Assembly (NCBI GenBank): GCA_026400595.1
Contig: JAPLOT010000273.1
Location: 1 to 26,464 of the forward strand
Length of the DNA: 26,464 nucleotides
Source of the DNA: Alphaproteobacteria bacterium
GTDB taxonomy: Bacteria > Pseudomonadota > Alphaproteobacteria > Rhizobiales > Aestuariivirgaceae
Reading direction: 5' to 3'
How positions within the stretch are numbered: the stretch's first letter is position 1; each line of letters starts with the position of its first letter. Made by a program: the position numbers and the translations under genes. Positions 1 through 7,548 of the stretch are shown here, in pieces. The notes beneath the pieces are model-generated. The model ran no database searches, was not told where the DNA came from, and was given only the letters and a program-made list of their open reading frames with translations.

Positions 1-1078
1 GTGCATCCAACGACCCCGCCCAGGGCCACGATACCTTCCCGCAAGATCATCTAAGGAACCAGGAGAACGCACGTACACTTTCAGCCTGCTTTCTGATTGC
101 ATCAGTCCGTGCCCAACCCCTGGGCCAGTGACAATCAGTTAAGCACCAGAGTCTGATAAAACAATGACAAAGGTGCCGCTCTGGAGCTGGGTCGAGATTA
201 AACTGCGGTAAGTGTTTCAGTCAGGTGAAGTGCCATAAACATCTGGCAGTGTCGTTGAAATTCGGTTTCTTGCCTCTCTGGATTCCGGGCGTGGCGAACG
301 CAGAAGGGGCGCCTCGCGGTGCCCTCGGAAACTCATTCCAATAGGATAAGCGCTCAGTCGTCACCAAGGCAGGTTTGGCCGTTGCCGCATGTTGCCTTCT
401 GCTTGAAGAAGACAGCTTTGTCATTTTCGAGTCGGAAGAGCTGTCATCGCTGCTGCTGGAACCCGAGGAGGGACGAAGGTCAGCGACAGGCAAGTAGGTA
501 GTGTTCAGTGGATGATCCACGTGATTTTCCTGGAGAGGCAGGGCATAGATCCGCATGATCGAATTCGCTCCAGCCAGCTGTGTTCAACGATGAGGATCAG
601 GTGGGGAGCCTCAGCTGCCCGCCCCGGTATCCTCGGTGGATGAAGCAGAAATGAGTTGGCGCTGCTTTGCTGACAGTGCTGCAAAGTGGTCTAGTCAACC
701 CTTGAAAGCAATGGTGGCGAACGCCACGGGCCAGAGGCGGGCAGGTCGACGTTGATTCCTCTCTGTTCCGCCACCGGAAATTCCCTGCTCAAGGGCAGAA
801 ATTCGCTGCTTGCCGTGCTAGGGAAATTGCTCCAAGTCTCTGGTATTCATCGAGGAATTCAGCCGGACTAGGCCCTCGAAAATCGAATTGTGGAAGATTC
901 CCTGTTCTTTATCCCTGTAAGCAGGGAATGGGGTAGTAGAGACGGGTTTGCGAATGACTGCCTCCACCGCCATGCTGGAAGATCCCCTGTATCGAGGAAT
1001 CAATGACAAATCGCCGTGAATCAGCACGTCGGGTGGCAAGCGTCCGGAGATGCCCCGCGGCGCTGGGTGGCGGCAGAG
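1..1078. other. Region without a convincing gene
   Basis: No reading frame here has both a plausible start and a recognisable product. The first 140 bases could be the tail of a gene lying to the left: one forward frame is open from position 2 to a TAA near 140, but it is not recognisable. A forward frame at 345-497 encodes 50 residues with coding-like codons (many Leu and Glu) and has no ATG or GTG, so it may be a gene remnant. A serine-rich reverse frame at 221-556 looks like its shadow. Positions 750-930 hold short ATTCCCTG-type repeats, listed separately. The stretch reads as intergenic or decayed DNA. Confidence 0.5.
780..929. repeat. ATTCCCTG direct/inverted repeat cluster with a hairpin
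   Basis: ATTCCCTG occurs at 780-787 and again at 897-904. Its inverse, CAGGGAAT, is at 922-929. Between the last two lies a tight hairpin with arms TCCCTG (912-917) and CAGGGA (922-927) and loop TAAG. A related GGGAAATT is near 820. Clusters of such motifs occur in non-coding DNA of many alphaproteobacterial genomes (from memory), so this may be one copy of a dispersed element. No transposase is present. Confidence 0.45.
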
Positions 1079-2197
1079 ATGGCGGTCGCTGACAGCATGG
1101 ATCAGCCGTTCACGCCTCTTGTCCGCAGTCTGCCGTCCTCCGTGCCCTTCGTGGGCCCGGAAGCGATGGAGCGGCGCACGGGAGTGGCCTTCAGGGCCCG
1201 GATCGGCGCCAATGAGAGCGTGTTCGGGCCATCCCCCAACGTTATCGCGGCCATTCAGGAAACGGCAGCGCAGGTCTGGAAGTACTGCGATCCCGAGAAC
1301 CATGATCTCAAGGTCGCGCTGGCCCGGCATCTGGGCGTCGCGCCGGAGAACATCGCGGTTGGCGAGGGCATCGACGGGCTCTTCGGGTATGCCGTTCGGC
1401 TCTTCGTCGAACCGGGTGTTGCCGTGGCCACGTCACTGGGCGCCTACCCGACGTTCAACTTCCATGTTCGCGGCCATGGCGGCCGGCTGGTGACGACACC
1501 CTATGTCACTGATCACGAGGATCCGCAAAGCCTGCTCGACCTCGCGCGCCGCGAGAAGGCACGGCTGATCTATCTCGCCAATCCGGACAATCCGATGGGA
1601 AGCTGGTGGGGCGCTGCGGTCATTGCCAACATGATTGCCAATCTGCCGCCGGGCGCCTTGCTGATGCTTGACGAGGCCTATGGCGAGTTCGCACCGGCGG
1701 GTACGCTTCCGCCCCTCGATGTCGGAAATCCGCGCGTCCTGCGCTTCCGCACCTTCTCGAAAGCCTATGGACTGGCTGGACTGCGTCTGGGCTATGCGAT
1801 TGGCCATGTCGATGTGATCAAGGCCTTCGACAGGATTCGCAATCACTTCGGCGTCACGCGCCTGGGCCAGGTGGCCGGCCCCGCGGCGCTCAGCGATCGG
1901 GACCATCTTGCCAAGGTCGTCTCGCAGGTTGCGGCTGCACGCACGGCCATTGCCGCGATCGCGCAGGACAACGGACTCCACCCTCTGGCTTCCGCCGCCA
2001 ATTTCGTCGCGATCGACTGTGGACAGGATGGCGATCATGCGCGGCGCGTGCTTGAGGCGCTGCTGTCGCGCGGCATCTTCGTGCGCATGCCGGGTGTGGC
2101 GCCTCTCGATCGTTGTATTCGGGTAACGGCCGGGACGGATGCGGATCTCGCCATCCTGGCGAAAGAACTGCCTGCGGCCATTGCGGCTGCGGGTTGA
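1079..2197 (+). CDS. HisC-like PLP-dependent aminotransferase
   Basis: A 372-residue fold-type I aminotransferase of the histidinol-phosphate aminotransferase (HisC/Cobalamin-type) group, which transfers amino groups using pyridoxal phosphate. The PLP lysine is K228 in FSKAYGLAGLRLGY. N171 in NPDNP and D198 in LDEAYGEF fit the cofactor contacts, and R348 in IRVTAG fits the arginine that binds a substrate carboxylate. ATG 1079 was chosen; GTG 1016 would add 21 residues unlike the family, and ATG 1097 is a second option. The length is normal for HisC. It is the first gene of the co-directional run leading to the sugar genes, 156 bp before the transketolase, so membership of the same pathway is uncertain. 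The substrate cannot be read from the sequence; true histidine biosynthesis is possible, but no other his gene is nearby. Confidence 0.88.
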   Translation: MAVADSMDQPFTPLVRSLPSSVPFVGPEAMERRTGVAFRARIGANESVFGPSPNVIAAIQETAAQVWKYCDPENHDLKVALARHLGVAPENIAVGEGIDGLFGYAVRLFVEPGVAVATSLGAYPTFNFHVRGHGGRLVTTPYVTDHEDPQSLLDLARREKARLIYLANPDNPMGSWWGAAVIANMIANLPPGALLMLDEAYGEFAPAGTLPPLDVGNPRVLRFRTFSKAYGLAGLRLGYAIGHVDVIKAFDRIRNHFGVTRLGQVAGPAALSDRDHLAKVVSQVAAARTAIAAIAQDNGLHPLASAANFVAIDCGQDGDHARRVLEALLSRGIFVRMPGVAPLDRCIRVTAGTDADLAILAKELPAAIAAAG

Positions 2198-2353
2198 GCG
2201 GGGCAGGCGTCGACCAATGCACGGCAGCATTGCAGGATGGAACGTTGACGTCCGGAAGAGAGGCCAACTACAACCTGCGCCGATGATTGCGACAGTGCCC
2301 TCGAGCGCCCTTGACGAGAGTTGCCGAACGCGGCCAACCCAACCTGGTCGTCT

Positions 2354-4255
2354 ATGTCGTCTGTTATGACATCCGCTCGCCCTCGGGAGATTGACTCCAC
2401 CCAGCTTGCCACGGCCATTCGCGTGCTGACCATGGATTCGGTGCAGCACGCAAAGTCGGGCCACCCGGGTATGCCGATGGGCATGGCAGATATCGCTGTC
2501 GCGCTCTGGCATCGCCATCTGCGCCACAATCCGGCGGATCCGGGCTGGTTTGATCGGGACAGGTTTGTCCTGAGCAATGGCCATGGCTCGACGCTGCTCT
2601 ACAATCTCCTGCATCTCACCGGTTACGATGCACTCGCGGAGCGTCTGATGGCTGTGCAGTTCAACCGGCCGGGCCATGCCATCGTCGATCACCATACCTA
2701 TGTGTTCGTCGGCGATGGTTGTCTGATGGAGGGGATCTCCCACGAAGCCTGCTCGCTGGCCGGAACGCTCGGACTCGGCAAGCTGATTGTGCTCTATGAC
2801 GACAATGGCGTCTCCATCGATGGCGACGTCAGCGGCTGGTTTGCGGACGATACGCCTCGGCGTTTCGAGTCCTATGGCTGGCATGTGGTTGCCAATGTGG
2901 ATGGTCATGACATCGCGGCGGTCGACCGGGCCATTGCGGAATCGAAGGCCCAATCCCAGCGCCCCAGCCTCATCTGCTGCAAGACCGTCATCGGTAAGGG
3001 TGCTGCCACCATGGCGGGCCACAAGGATTGCCATGGCGCGCCGCTCGGCGCAGAGGAAGTCGCCAGAACCCGCCTGTCGCTGAACTGGCCCTATCCGCCC
3101 TTCGAGATTCCGGAAGCCGTTCGCTCGGCCTGGGATGCGACCGAAGCGGGCAAGGCGCATCAGCAGGACTGGGAGATTCGTTTCGAGGCCTATCGGACCC
3201 ACTATCCGAAGGAGGCGGCCGAGTTCGAACGCCGGATGGCGGGCCGGCTGCCGGATGACTTCGCGGAGACGGCAAGGCGTCTTCTCGAGCAGGCCGGGGG
3301 CAAGACGGAACCGGTGGCCGCCCGCAAGGCGAGCCAGGATGCCATCGCCTTCCTTGCTGGCCGCGTGCCGGAACTGATTGGCGGTTCCGCCGATCTCTCG
3401 GCCTCCAATCAGACCATGTGGAAGGGTGCCATCACCGTCACGCGGGAAAGCGGCGGAGACTATGTGTCCTACGGCGTTCGTGAGTTTGCCATGGCCGCCA
3501 TGATGAACGGCATGCTGTGCCACGGCGGCCTCCGGCCATTCGCCGGAACCTATCTTGTCTTCTCGGACTACGCGCGCAACGCCCTGCGCATGGCCGCGCT
3601 GATGGGGCTTGGAGCCATCCATGTGCTGACCCATGACTCGATTTCGGTCGGCCCGGACGGTCCGACCCATCAGCCTGCGGAGCATCTCGCATCCTTGCGT
3701 CTGGTGCCCGGCCTCGCTCTCTGGCGTCCCTGCGACGCCGTCGAGACGGCCGTTGCCTGGGTCATGGCACTGGAGCAGACCCAGCATCCCACGGTCCTCG
3801 CCCTGAGCCGCCAGGCGATGCCTTTCCAGGTCCGGGATCAGGAGCAGGTGGTGGCCATCCGCCGCGGCGGTTACGTGCTCAGTGCCGAAGCCGGGCCGCT
3901 AGAAGCTGTCATCATCGGAACCGGTTCGGAGGTTGCGCTTGCCATGGACGCGCAAGCCAGGCTCAAGGCGTCAGGCATTCATGTGCGGGTGGTGTCCATG
4001 CCGTCGACCGGGCACTTCGACCGTCAGGATCAGGACTGGCGCTGGTCCGTGCTGCCTCCGGGTGTCCCTCGCATTGCGGTGGAGGCAGGCGTGACGGGCT
4101 ATTGGTACAAGTACGTCGGGCTCGACGGTCTCGTGATCGGTGTCGACTCCTACGGACATTCGGCACCATCCGATGATCTCTATGCCCATTTCGGTGTCAC
4201 CGCCGATGCCATTGTCGCTGCCGTGACGAAGATTCGGAACAGTGGCCGGAAATGA
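2354..4255 (+). CDS. Transketolase with an internal ~45-residue deletion
   Basis: A 633-residue transketolase-like protein; the family transfers two-carbon ketol units between sugar phosphates with thiamine diphosphate (TPP). Both TPP domains and the C-terminal domain are present: H37 (KSGHPG), H77 (SNGHGS), the GDG motif at 120-122 with N151, catalytic E377 (GVREFAM), and the HDSI/DGPTHQP block. After LTGYD (D92) the sequence jumps straight to the helix before QFNRPGH. Compared with remembered E. coli TktA this loses 45 residues, including the GHPE histidine (E. coli H100) and the GPLGQG loop that contacts TPP. The spacing agrees: E. coli H26 matches H37 (+11) while E411 matches E377 (-34). 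The frame is intact. Activity is doubtful. Start ATG 2354; ATG 2366 is also possible. It lies 146 bp upstream of the aldolase. Confidence 0.9.
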   Translation: MSSVMTSARPREIDSTQLATAIRVLTMDSVQHAKSGHPGMPMGMADIAVALWHRHLRHNPADPGWFDRDRFVLSNGHGSTLLYNLLHLTGYDALAERLMAVQFNRPGHAIVDHHTYVFVGDGCLMEGISHEACSLAGTLGLGKLIVLYDDNGVSIDGDVSGWFADDTPRRFESYGWHVVANVDGHDIAAVDRAIAESKAQSQRPSLICCKTVIGKGAATMAGHKDCHGAPLGAEEVARTRLSLNWPYPPFEIPEAVRSAWDATEAGKAHQQDWEIRFEAYRTHYPKEAAEFERRMAGRLPDDFAETARRLLEQAGGKTEPVAARKASQDAIAFLAGRVPELIGGSADLSASNQTMWKGAITVTRESGGDYVSYGVREFAMAAMMNGMLCHGGLRPFAGTYLVFSDYARNALRMAALMGLGAIHVLTHDSISVGPDGPTHQPAEHLASLRLVPGLALWRPCDAVETAVAWVMALEQTQHPTVLALSRQAMPFQVRDQEQVVAIRRGGYVLSAEAGPLEAVIIGTGSEVALAMDAQARLKASGIHVRVVSMPSTGHFDRQDQDWRWSVLPPGVPRIAVEAGVTGYWYKYVGLDGLVIGVDSYGHSAPSDDLYAHFGVTADAIVAAVTKIRNSGRK

Positions 4256-4401
4256 CCGACAGACCTGCCGCGCCACATTTTCTGCCTGCCTCACGGATTG
4301 GTTGCGTTAGGAACCTGCCGGCATTATGCGGTGCTAACCCGCCGCTTCTTCACGAACGGAATTCAACTGCTCCCTTCAACGCGAACTCATGACAGGTTGA
4401 C

Positions 4402-5424
4402 ATGTACAGACTCGACGAAAAGCTCGCCCGCATCCGCGCCGGAAACTACAAGCGTACGGACTTCATCATCGCCGATGCAAAGGATGGCGACATGGGCCCA
4501 AGCATGACCTCGACGGGTCCGAAGCGCGGCAAGGACGGCAAGTGGACGCGCTACTACACCCGCCCGGAATTCCTGCGCAACATTCGTGCCGTGATCGAGC
4601 AGGACATCGTCGACATCATGCTGACCTCGGCGTCCAATCTCGAGGCGCTCGTCGAGATGGGGGCCTATCGCAACAGCGTGGTGAAGCCTGCCATCCGCGC
4701 CAACGACACGACCGATGTCTGGGTCGTCCGCGGCGCCAGCTATTCCAAGCAGCCATCGCGCCCCTTCCGCTCGGCCAACCTTGCCCGTGTCATGCACGGG
4801 GGACTGCGACCGAGCCCGGGTACGCCCGTGACAGGCACGGATCTCGGGCTTTACTCGGTGACCTTCAACAATGACCTCGACCACGACTATGCCTCTCTCG
4901 AGGCCTTTGGGGCATTCCGCGAGGATGCCGCCCGCAACGGCTTCAAGTACTTCCTCGAGGTCTTCAATCCCAATGTCGACTGCAAGATCGATCCGGAGCA
5001 GATTCCGTTCTATGTGAACGACTGTCTTATGCGCTGCATCGCTGGCGTGACCAAAGCTGACCGGCCGCAGTTCCTCAAGATCCCCTTCAACGGCCCCAAG
5101 GCGCTCGACGAACTCGCCTCCTACGATCCGAGCGTCATCGTGGGCGTGCTGGGCGGCGGCGCGGGCACGACGCGGGACTGTTTCGAGCTCATCAATCAGT
5201 CCGAGAAGTACGGTGCGCGCGTGGCGCTGTTCGGCCGCAAGATCAACCTCGCCGAGGATCCCCTTGCGATGGTGACCTTCATGCGGGAAGTGGCCAGCGG
5301 CAACATCGCGCCGGCCGAGGCGGTCAAGGCCTATCATGCCAGCCTGAAAAAGAGCGGGATCGCCCCGATGCGCGAACTGGCGGCCGACAACGAGATCACC
5401 GAGAAGGTTCTGAAGGGAGCCTGA
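4402..5424 (+). CDS. DhnA-type class I aldolase
   Basis: A 340-residue (beta/alpha)8-barrel protein of the DhnA/LacD-like class I fructose-bisphosphate aldolase group, which cleaves phosphorylated sugars through a Schiff base. The likely Schiff-base lysine is K226 in FLKIPFNGP at a barrel-strand end. VGVLGGGAGTT (247-257) fits a C-terminal phosphate-binding strand, and FGRKI near 277-281 is another barrel end. There is no signal peptide or membrane segment, so it is cytoplasmic. Its stop is one base from the start of the kinase gene, so the two are almost certainly co-translated and probably sequential (phosphorylate, then cleave). Alternatives within the superfamily are a ketose-1-phosphate aldolase, a deoxy-sugar-acid aldolase, or an aminodeoxyheptulosonate-type synthase. 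The exact substrate is not known. Confidence 0.82.
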   Translation: MYRLDEKLARIRAGNYKRTDFIIADAKDGDMGPSMTSTGPKRGKDGKWTRYYTRPEFLRNIRAVIEQDIVDIMLTSASNLEALVEMGAYRNSVVKPAIRANDTTDVWVVRGASYSKQPSRPFRSANLARVMHGGLRPSPGTPVTGTDLGLYSVTFNNDLDHDYASLEAFGAFREDAARNGFKYFLEVFNPNVDCKIDPEQIPFYVNDCLMRCIAGVTKADRPQFLKIPFNGPKALDELASYDPSVIVGVLGGGAGTTRDCFELINQSEKYGARVALFGRKINLAEDPLAMVTFMREVASGNIAPAEAVKAYHASLKKSGIAPMRELAADNEITEKVLKGA

Positions 5425-5425
5425 C

Positions 5426-6445
5426 ATGGCGGACTCGACCCGGCGAGGTTTCGTGACCGGCGGCACCTGGTGCGTCGACATCAACAAGGTCGTGAGCCAC
5501 TGGCCGCAGGAAGACGGCCTCGCCGAGTATCTCGGCGAAGAGCGCGCCAATGGCGGATCGGGCAGCAACTTCGCCCTCGACATGCGCCAGCTCGACCCCG
5601 AAATGCCGCTTGAGACAATCGCGCTGGTCGGTGACGACAGCGACGGCCGCTTCCTCATGGGCGTGGCGGACAAGGCCCGCATCGATCGCACGCAGATGCA
5701 CGTCACGACGGCGGCAAACACGCACTACACGGACGCCTTCGTGTCGGAGCGCAGCCACCGCCGCACGCACATCTATTTTCGGGGTACTTCCGCACTCCTG
5801 TCGCCCGACCACTTCGACTTCGGCAAGGTCAGAGCGCGCATGCTGCATCTCGGCCTTCCGGGTGTGCATCGGGTCATGGATGGACCATGGGGCGATGATG
5901 CCAACGGCTGGGTCGCGGTGCTCAAGAAGTCGCGTGCGGCAGGCCTGCAGAACAACATGGAATTGGCGAGTGTCGGCAGCGAGGCGATTTCGCGGATCGT
6001 GTCGCCCTGCCTGCCATTTCTCGACACGCTGGTGGTCAATGATGTCGAGATCGGCGCCTTGTCGGATCTCGTGACCTCGCCCGATGGCGTGACCGACATC
6101 GCCGCAAGCGAACGCGCGGCCCGCATTGTTCTGGACAAGGGTGTGAAGGATCTGGTGGTCGTCCACTCACCGGTGATTGCCATCGCGGTCGCCCATGGCA
6201 AGCCGACCGTGTTCAAGCGCTCGGTCAACATTCCGTCTGATCAGGTGGCCAGCGCCAATGGCGCGGGCGATGCCTTTGCGGCCGGCATGATGTTTGGCTA
6301 CCACGAAGGCTGGGAGGTGGAGCGCTGCCTCGAGCTTGCGCACGCAAGCGCGGCCTGCTCCCTGCGCAGCCTTGCCACGACGGGTGCCATCGAACCGTGG
6401 CAGGAGTGCCTGGCGCTCGCCAACCGGTGGGGTTGGCGCAGCTGA
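5426..6445 (+). CDS. PfkB/ribokinase-family sugar kinase
   Basis: A 339-residue carbohydrate kinase of the PfkB family. The N-terminal substrate-side glycine motif is seen as NGGSGSNFA (42-50). The C-terminal signature is NGAGDAFAAG (278-287), with catalytic base D282. The protein is cytoplasmic and ATP-dependent. An AAGGGAG ribosome-binding site precedes the ATG with normal spacing, inside the end of the aldolase gene. Adjacent to an aldolase and upstream of a fructose-type importer, it probably phosphorylates the imported sugar or an isomer or oxidised form of it. Sinorhizobium frc operons also carry a kinase (FrcK), but I could not decide whether this is its orthologue, so no symbol is given. 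Nothing looks truncated. Confidence 0.87.
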   Translation: MADSTRRGFVTGGTWCVDINKVVSHWPQEDGLAEYLGEERANGGSGSNFALDMRQLDPEMPLETIALVGDDSDGRFLMGVADKARIDRTQMHVTTAANTHYTDAFVSERSHRRTHIYFRGTSALLSPDHFDFGKVRARMLHLGLPGVHRVMDGPWGDDANGWVAVLKKSRAAGLQNNMELASVGSEAISRIVSPCLPFLDTLVVNDVEIGALSDLVTSPDGVTDIAASERAARIVLDKGVKDLVVVHSPVIAIAVAHGKPTVFKRSVNIPSDQVASANGAGDAFAAGMMFGYHEGWEVERCLELAHASAACSLRSLATTGAIEPWQECLALANRWGWRS

Positions 6446-6512
6446 TGCCGCAGCCGTCGACATCTCTCTGATGCCGTCATAACCTTCCGGCGACAGATAG
6501 CGGGAGGACATG

Positions 6513-7364
6513 ATGGTGCATAACTTTCTCAGTCAGCTGACCGGCTCCTTTGCCATGCCGGCTGCGGAGAACCCAACCGTTGCCATGGTGGAAGCGGCCT
6601 TTCGCCATCACGGGCTCGACATCCGCTACATCAACTGCGAGGTGCCGCCGGAAAGGTTGGGCGATGCGGTCAGGGGCGCCAGGGCCATGGGCTGGATCGG
6701 CTTCAACTGTTCGATCCCGCACAAGGTGGCAGTCATCGAGCATCTTGATGGACTGGGAGACTCTGCCGCCGTGATGGGAGCCGTCAATTGCGCCGTGCGG
6801 CGCGGCGACAGGTTCATTGGCGAGAACACCGACGGCAAGGGCTTCCTGCAGTCGCTGCGCACGGTCACCGATCCGAAGGACAAGACCGTGGTGATGTTTG
6901 GGGCAGGGGGTGCGGCACGGGCCATCGGCGTGGAACTGGCTTTCGCGGGTGCAAAACGCATCATCGTCGTCAACCGCAGCGCAGCGCGGGGCAGGGCGCT
7001 TGTCGATCTGCTGAACGGCAAGACCGCGGTTGCCGCCGAACTTGTCGTGTCGCGGGAGCCGTACCAGGTACCCGACGCGGCGCAGATTCTGGTCAACGCC
7101 ACGTCTATCGGGCTCTATCCCGATGTGGAAGGCCGCATCAATCTTGATGTGACAAGTCTTCGTCCGGACCTCGTGGTCGCCGACGTCATTACCAATCCTC
7201 CGCGGTCGCCGCTGATCCGGGACGCGGAGGCGCGGGGCTGCAAGGTTCTGGATGGACTTGGCATGGTGGTGAACCAGGGCGTCATCGGAATCAAGTACTG
7301 GACGGGTCTTGACGTCGACGCGGCCGTGATGCGCCGTAAGCTGGAAGAGCTGTTCAGGGCTTAG
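6513..7364 (+). CDS. AroE-like dehydrogenase, altered substrate site
   Basis: A 283-residue protein of the shikimate/quinate dehydrogenase family, an NAD(P)-dependent alcohol dehydrogenase. Catalytic K71 (SIPHK) and D107 (ENTDG) are kept, as are the nucleotide-binding GAGGAAR (130-136), NRS (154-156) and NQG (254-256). The N-terminal motif that in AroE reads HSxSP, whose two serines hold the shikimate carboxylate, here reads AAENP, with Ala and Asn in place of the serines. A substrate other than shikimate is therefore likely. The ATG at 6513 is preferred to the adjacent one at 6510 because GGGAGG (6502-6507) then has a 5-base spacer. It follows the kinase by 67 bp and precedes frcB by 184 bp, suggesting a role in sugar or polyol oxidation rather than aromatic biosynthesis. 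Confidence 0.85.
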   Translation: MVHNFLSQLTGSFAMPAAENPTVAMVEAAFRHHGLDIRYINCEVPPERLGDAVRGARAMGWIGFNCSIPHKVAVIEHLDGLGDSAAVMGAVNCAVRRGDRFIGENTDGKGFLQSLRTVTDPKDKTVVMFGAGGAARAIGVELAFAGAKRIIVVNRSAARGRALVDLLNGKTAVAAELVVSREPYQVPDAAQILVNATSIGLYPDVEGRINLDVTSLRPDLVVADVITNPPRSPLIRDAEARGCKVLDGLGMVVNQGVIGIKYWTGLDVDAAVMRRKLEELFRA

Positions 7365-7386
7365 GCGTTCCCCGGGACTGCTCATT

Positions 7387-7411
7387 AATAAATCAGCCCG
7401 ATTGATTTATT
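7387..7411. promoter_or_regulatory. Perfect palindromic operator candidate upstream of frcB
   Basis: Arms AATAAATCA (7387-7395) and TGATTTATT (7403-7411) are perfect inverted repeats separated by 7 bases. The AT-rich palindrome stands out in high-GC DNA. Its right arm overlaps the first two bases of the -35 box of the frcB promoter, the usual geometry of a repressor site. Rhizobial frc loci are controlled by a ROK-family protein (from memory); no such regulator is in this window, so the binding protein is unknown. Confidence 0.65.
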
Positions 7412-7438
7412 GACAAGACGGCCGTTTTGAGTCCTAAT
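7410..7438 (+). promoter_or_regulatory. Putative sigma-70 promoter for frcBCA
   Basis: A perfect -35 hexamer TTGACA (7410-7415) is followed after 17 bases by CCTAAT (7433-7438), a 4/6 match to the -10 consensus. Transcription would start about 100 bases before the frcB GTG and leave a leader containing a small hairpin (CCCCG-CAT-CGGGG, 7513-7525, then TTTGTTT). This would give the importer expression independent of the upstream enzyme genes. Confidence 0.55.
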
Positions 7439-7548
7439 CCCTGCCGGCGTGCCGGAGGGGACTTCTGCCTTGCGGTGCCGTTCGAACGACAAAGACACAA
7501 AGTCTCAATCCGCCCCGCATCGGGGTTTGTTTCCATGGGAGGAACTAC

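Noticed and set aside
221..556. Serine-rich 111-codon frame on the - strand
   Set aside because: It is low complexity, has no ribosome-binding site seen, and mirrors a Leu/Glu-coding forward frame, so it is probably a shadow.
2215..2232. CAATGC-N6-GCATTG hairpin after the aminotransferase gene
   Set aside because: The 6-bp stem has no T-run, so a terminator call is not supported; it may be chance.
1433..3787. 784-codon open frame on the - strand
   Set aside because: It runs antisense to the aminotransferase and transketolase genes, has no recognisable domain, and its composition (Arg/His/Gly rich) is typical of a shadow frame in high-GC DNA.
4387..5721. 444-codon open frame on the - strand
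   Set aside because: It is antisense to the aldolase and kinase genes, which have clear family motifs; no motif is seen in the reverse frame.
7513..7525. CCCCG-CAT-CGGGG hairpin followed by TTTGTTT in the frcB leader
   Set aside because: It is a weak 5-bp stem directly before the ribosome-binding site; it could be an attenuator, but the evidence is too thin for a separate call.
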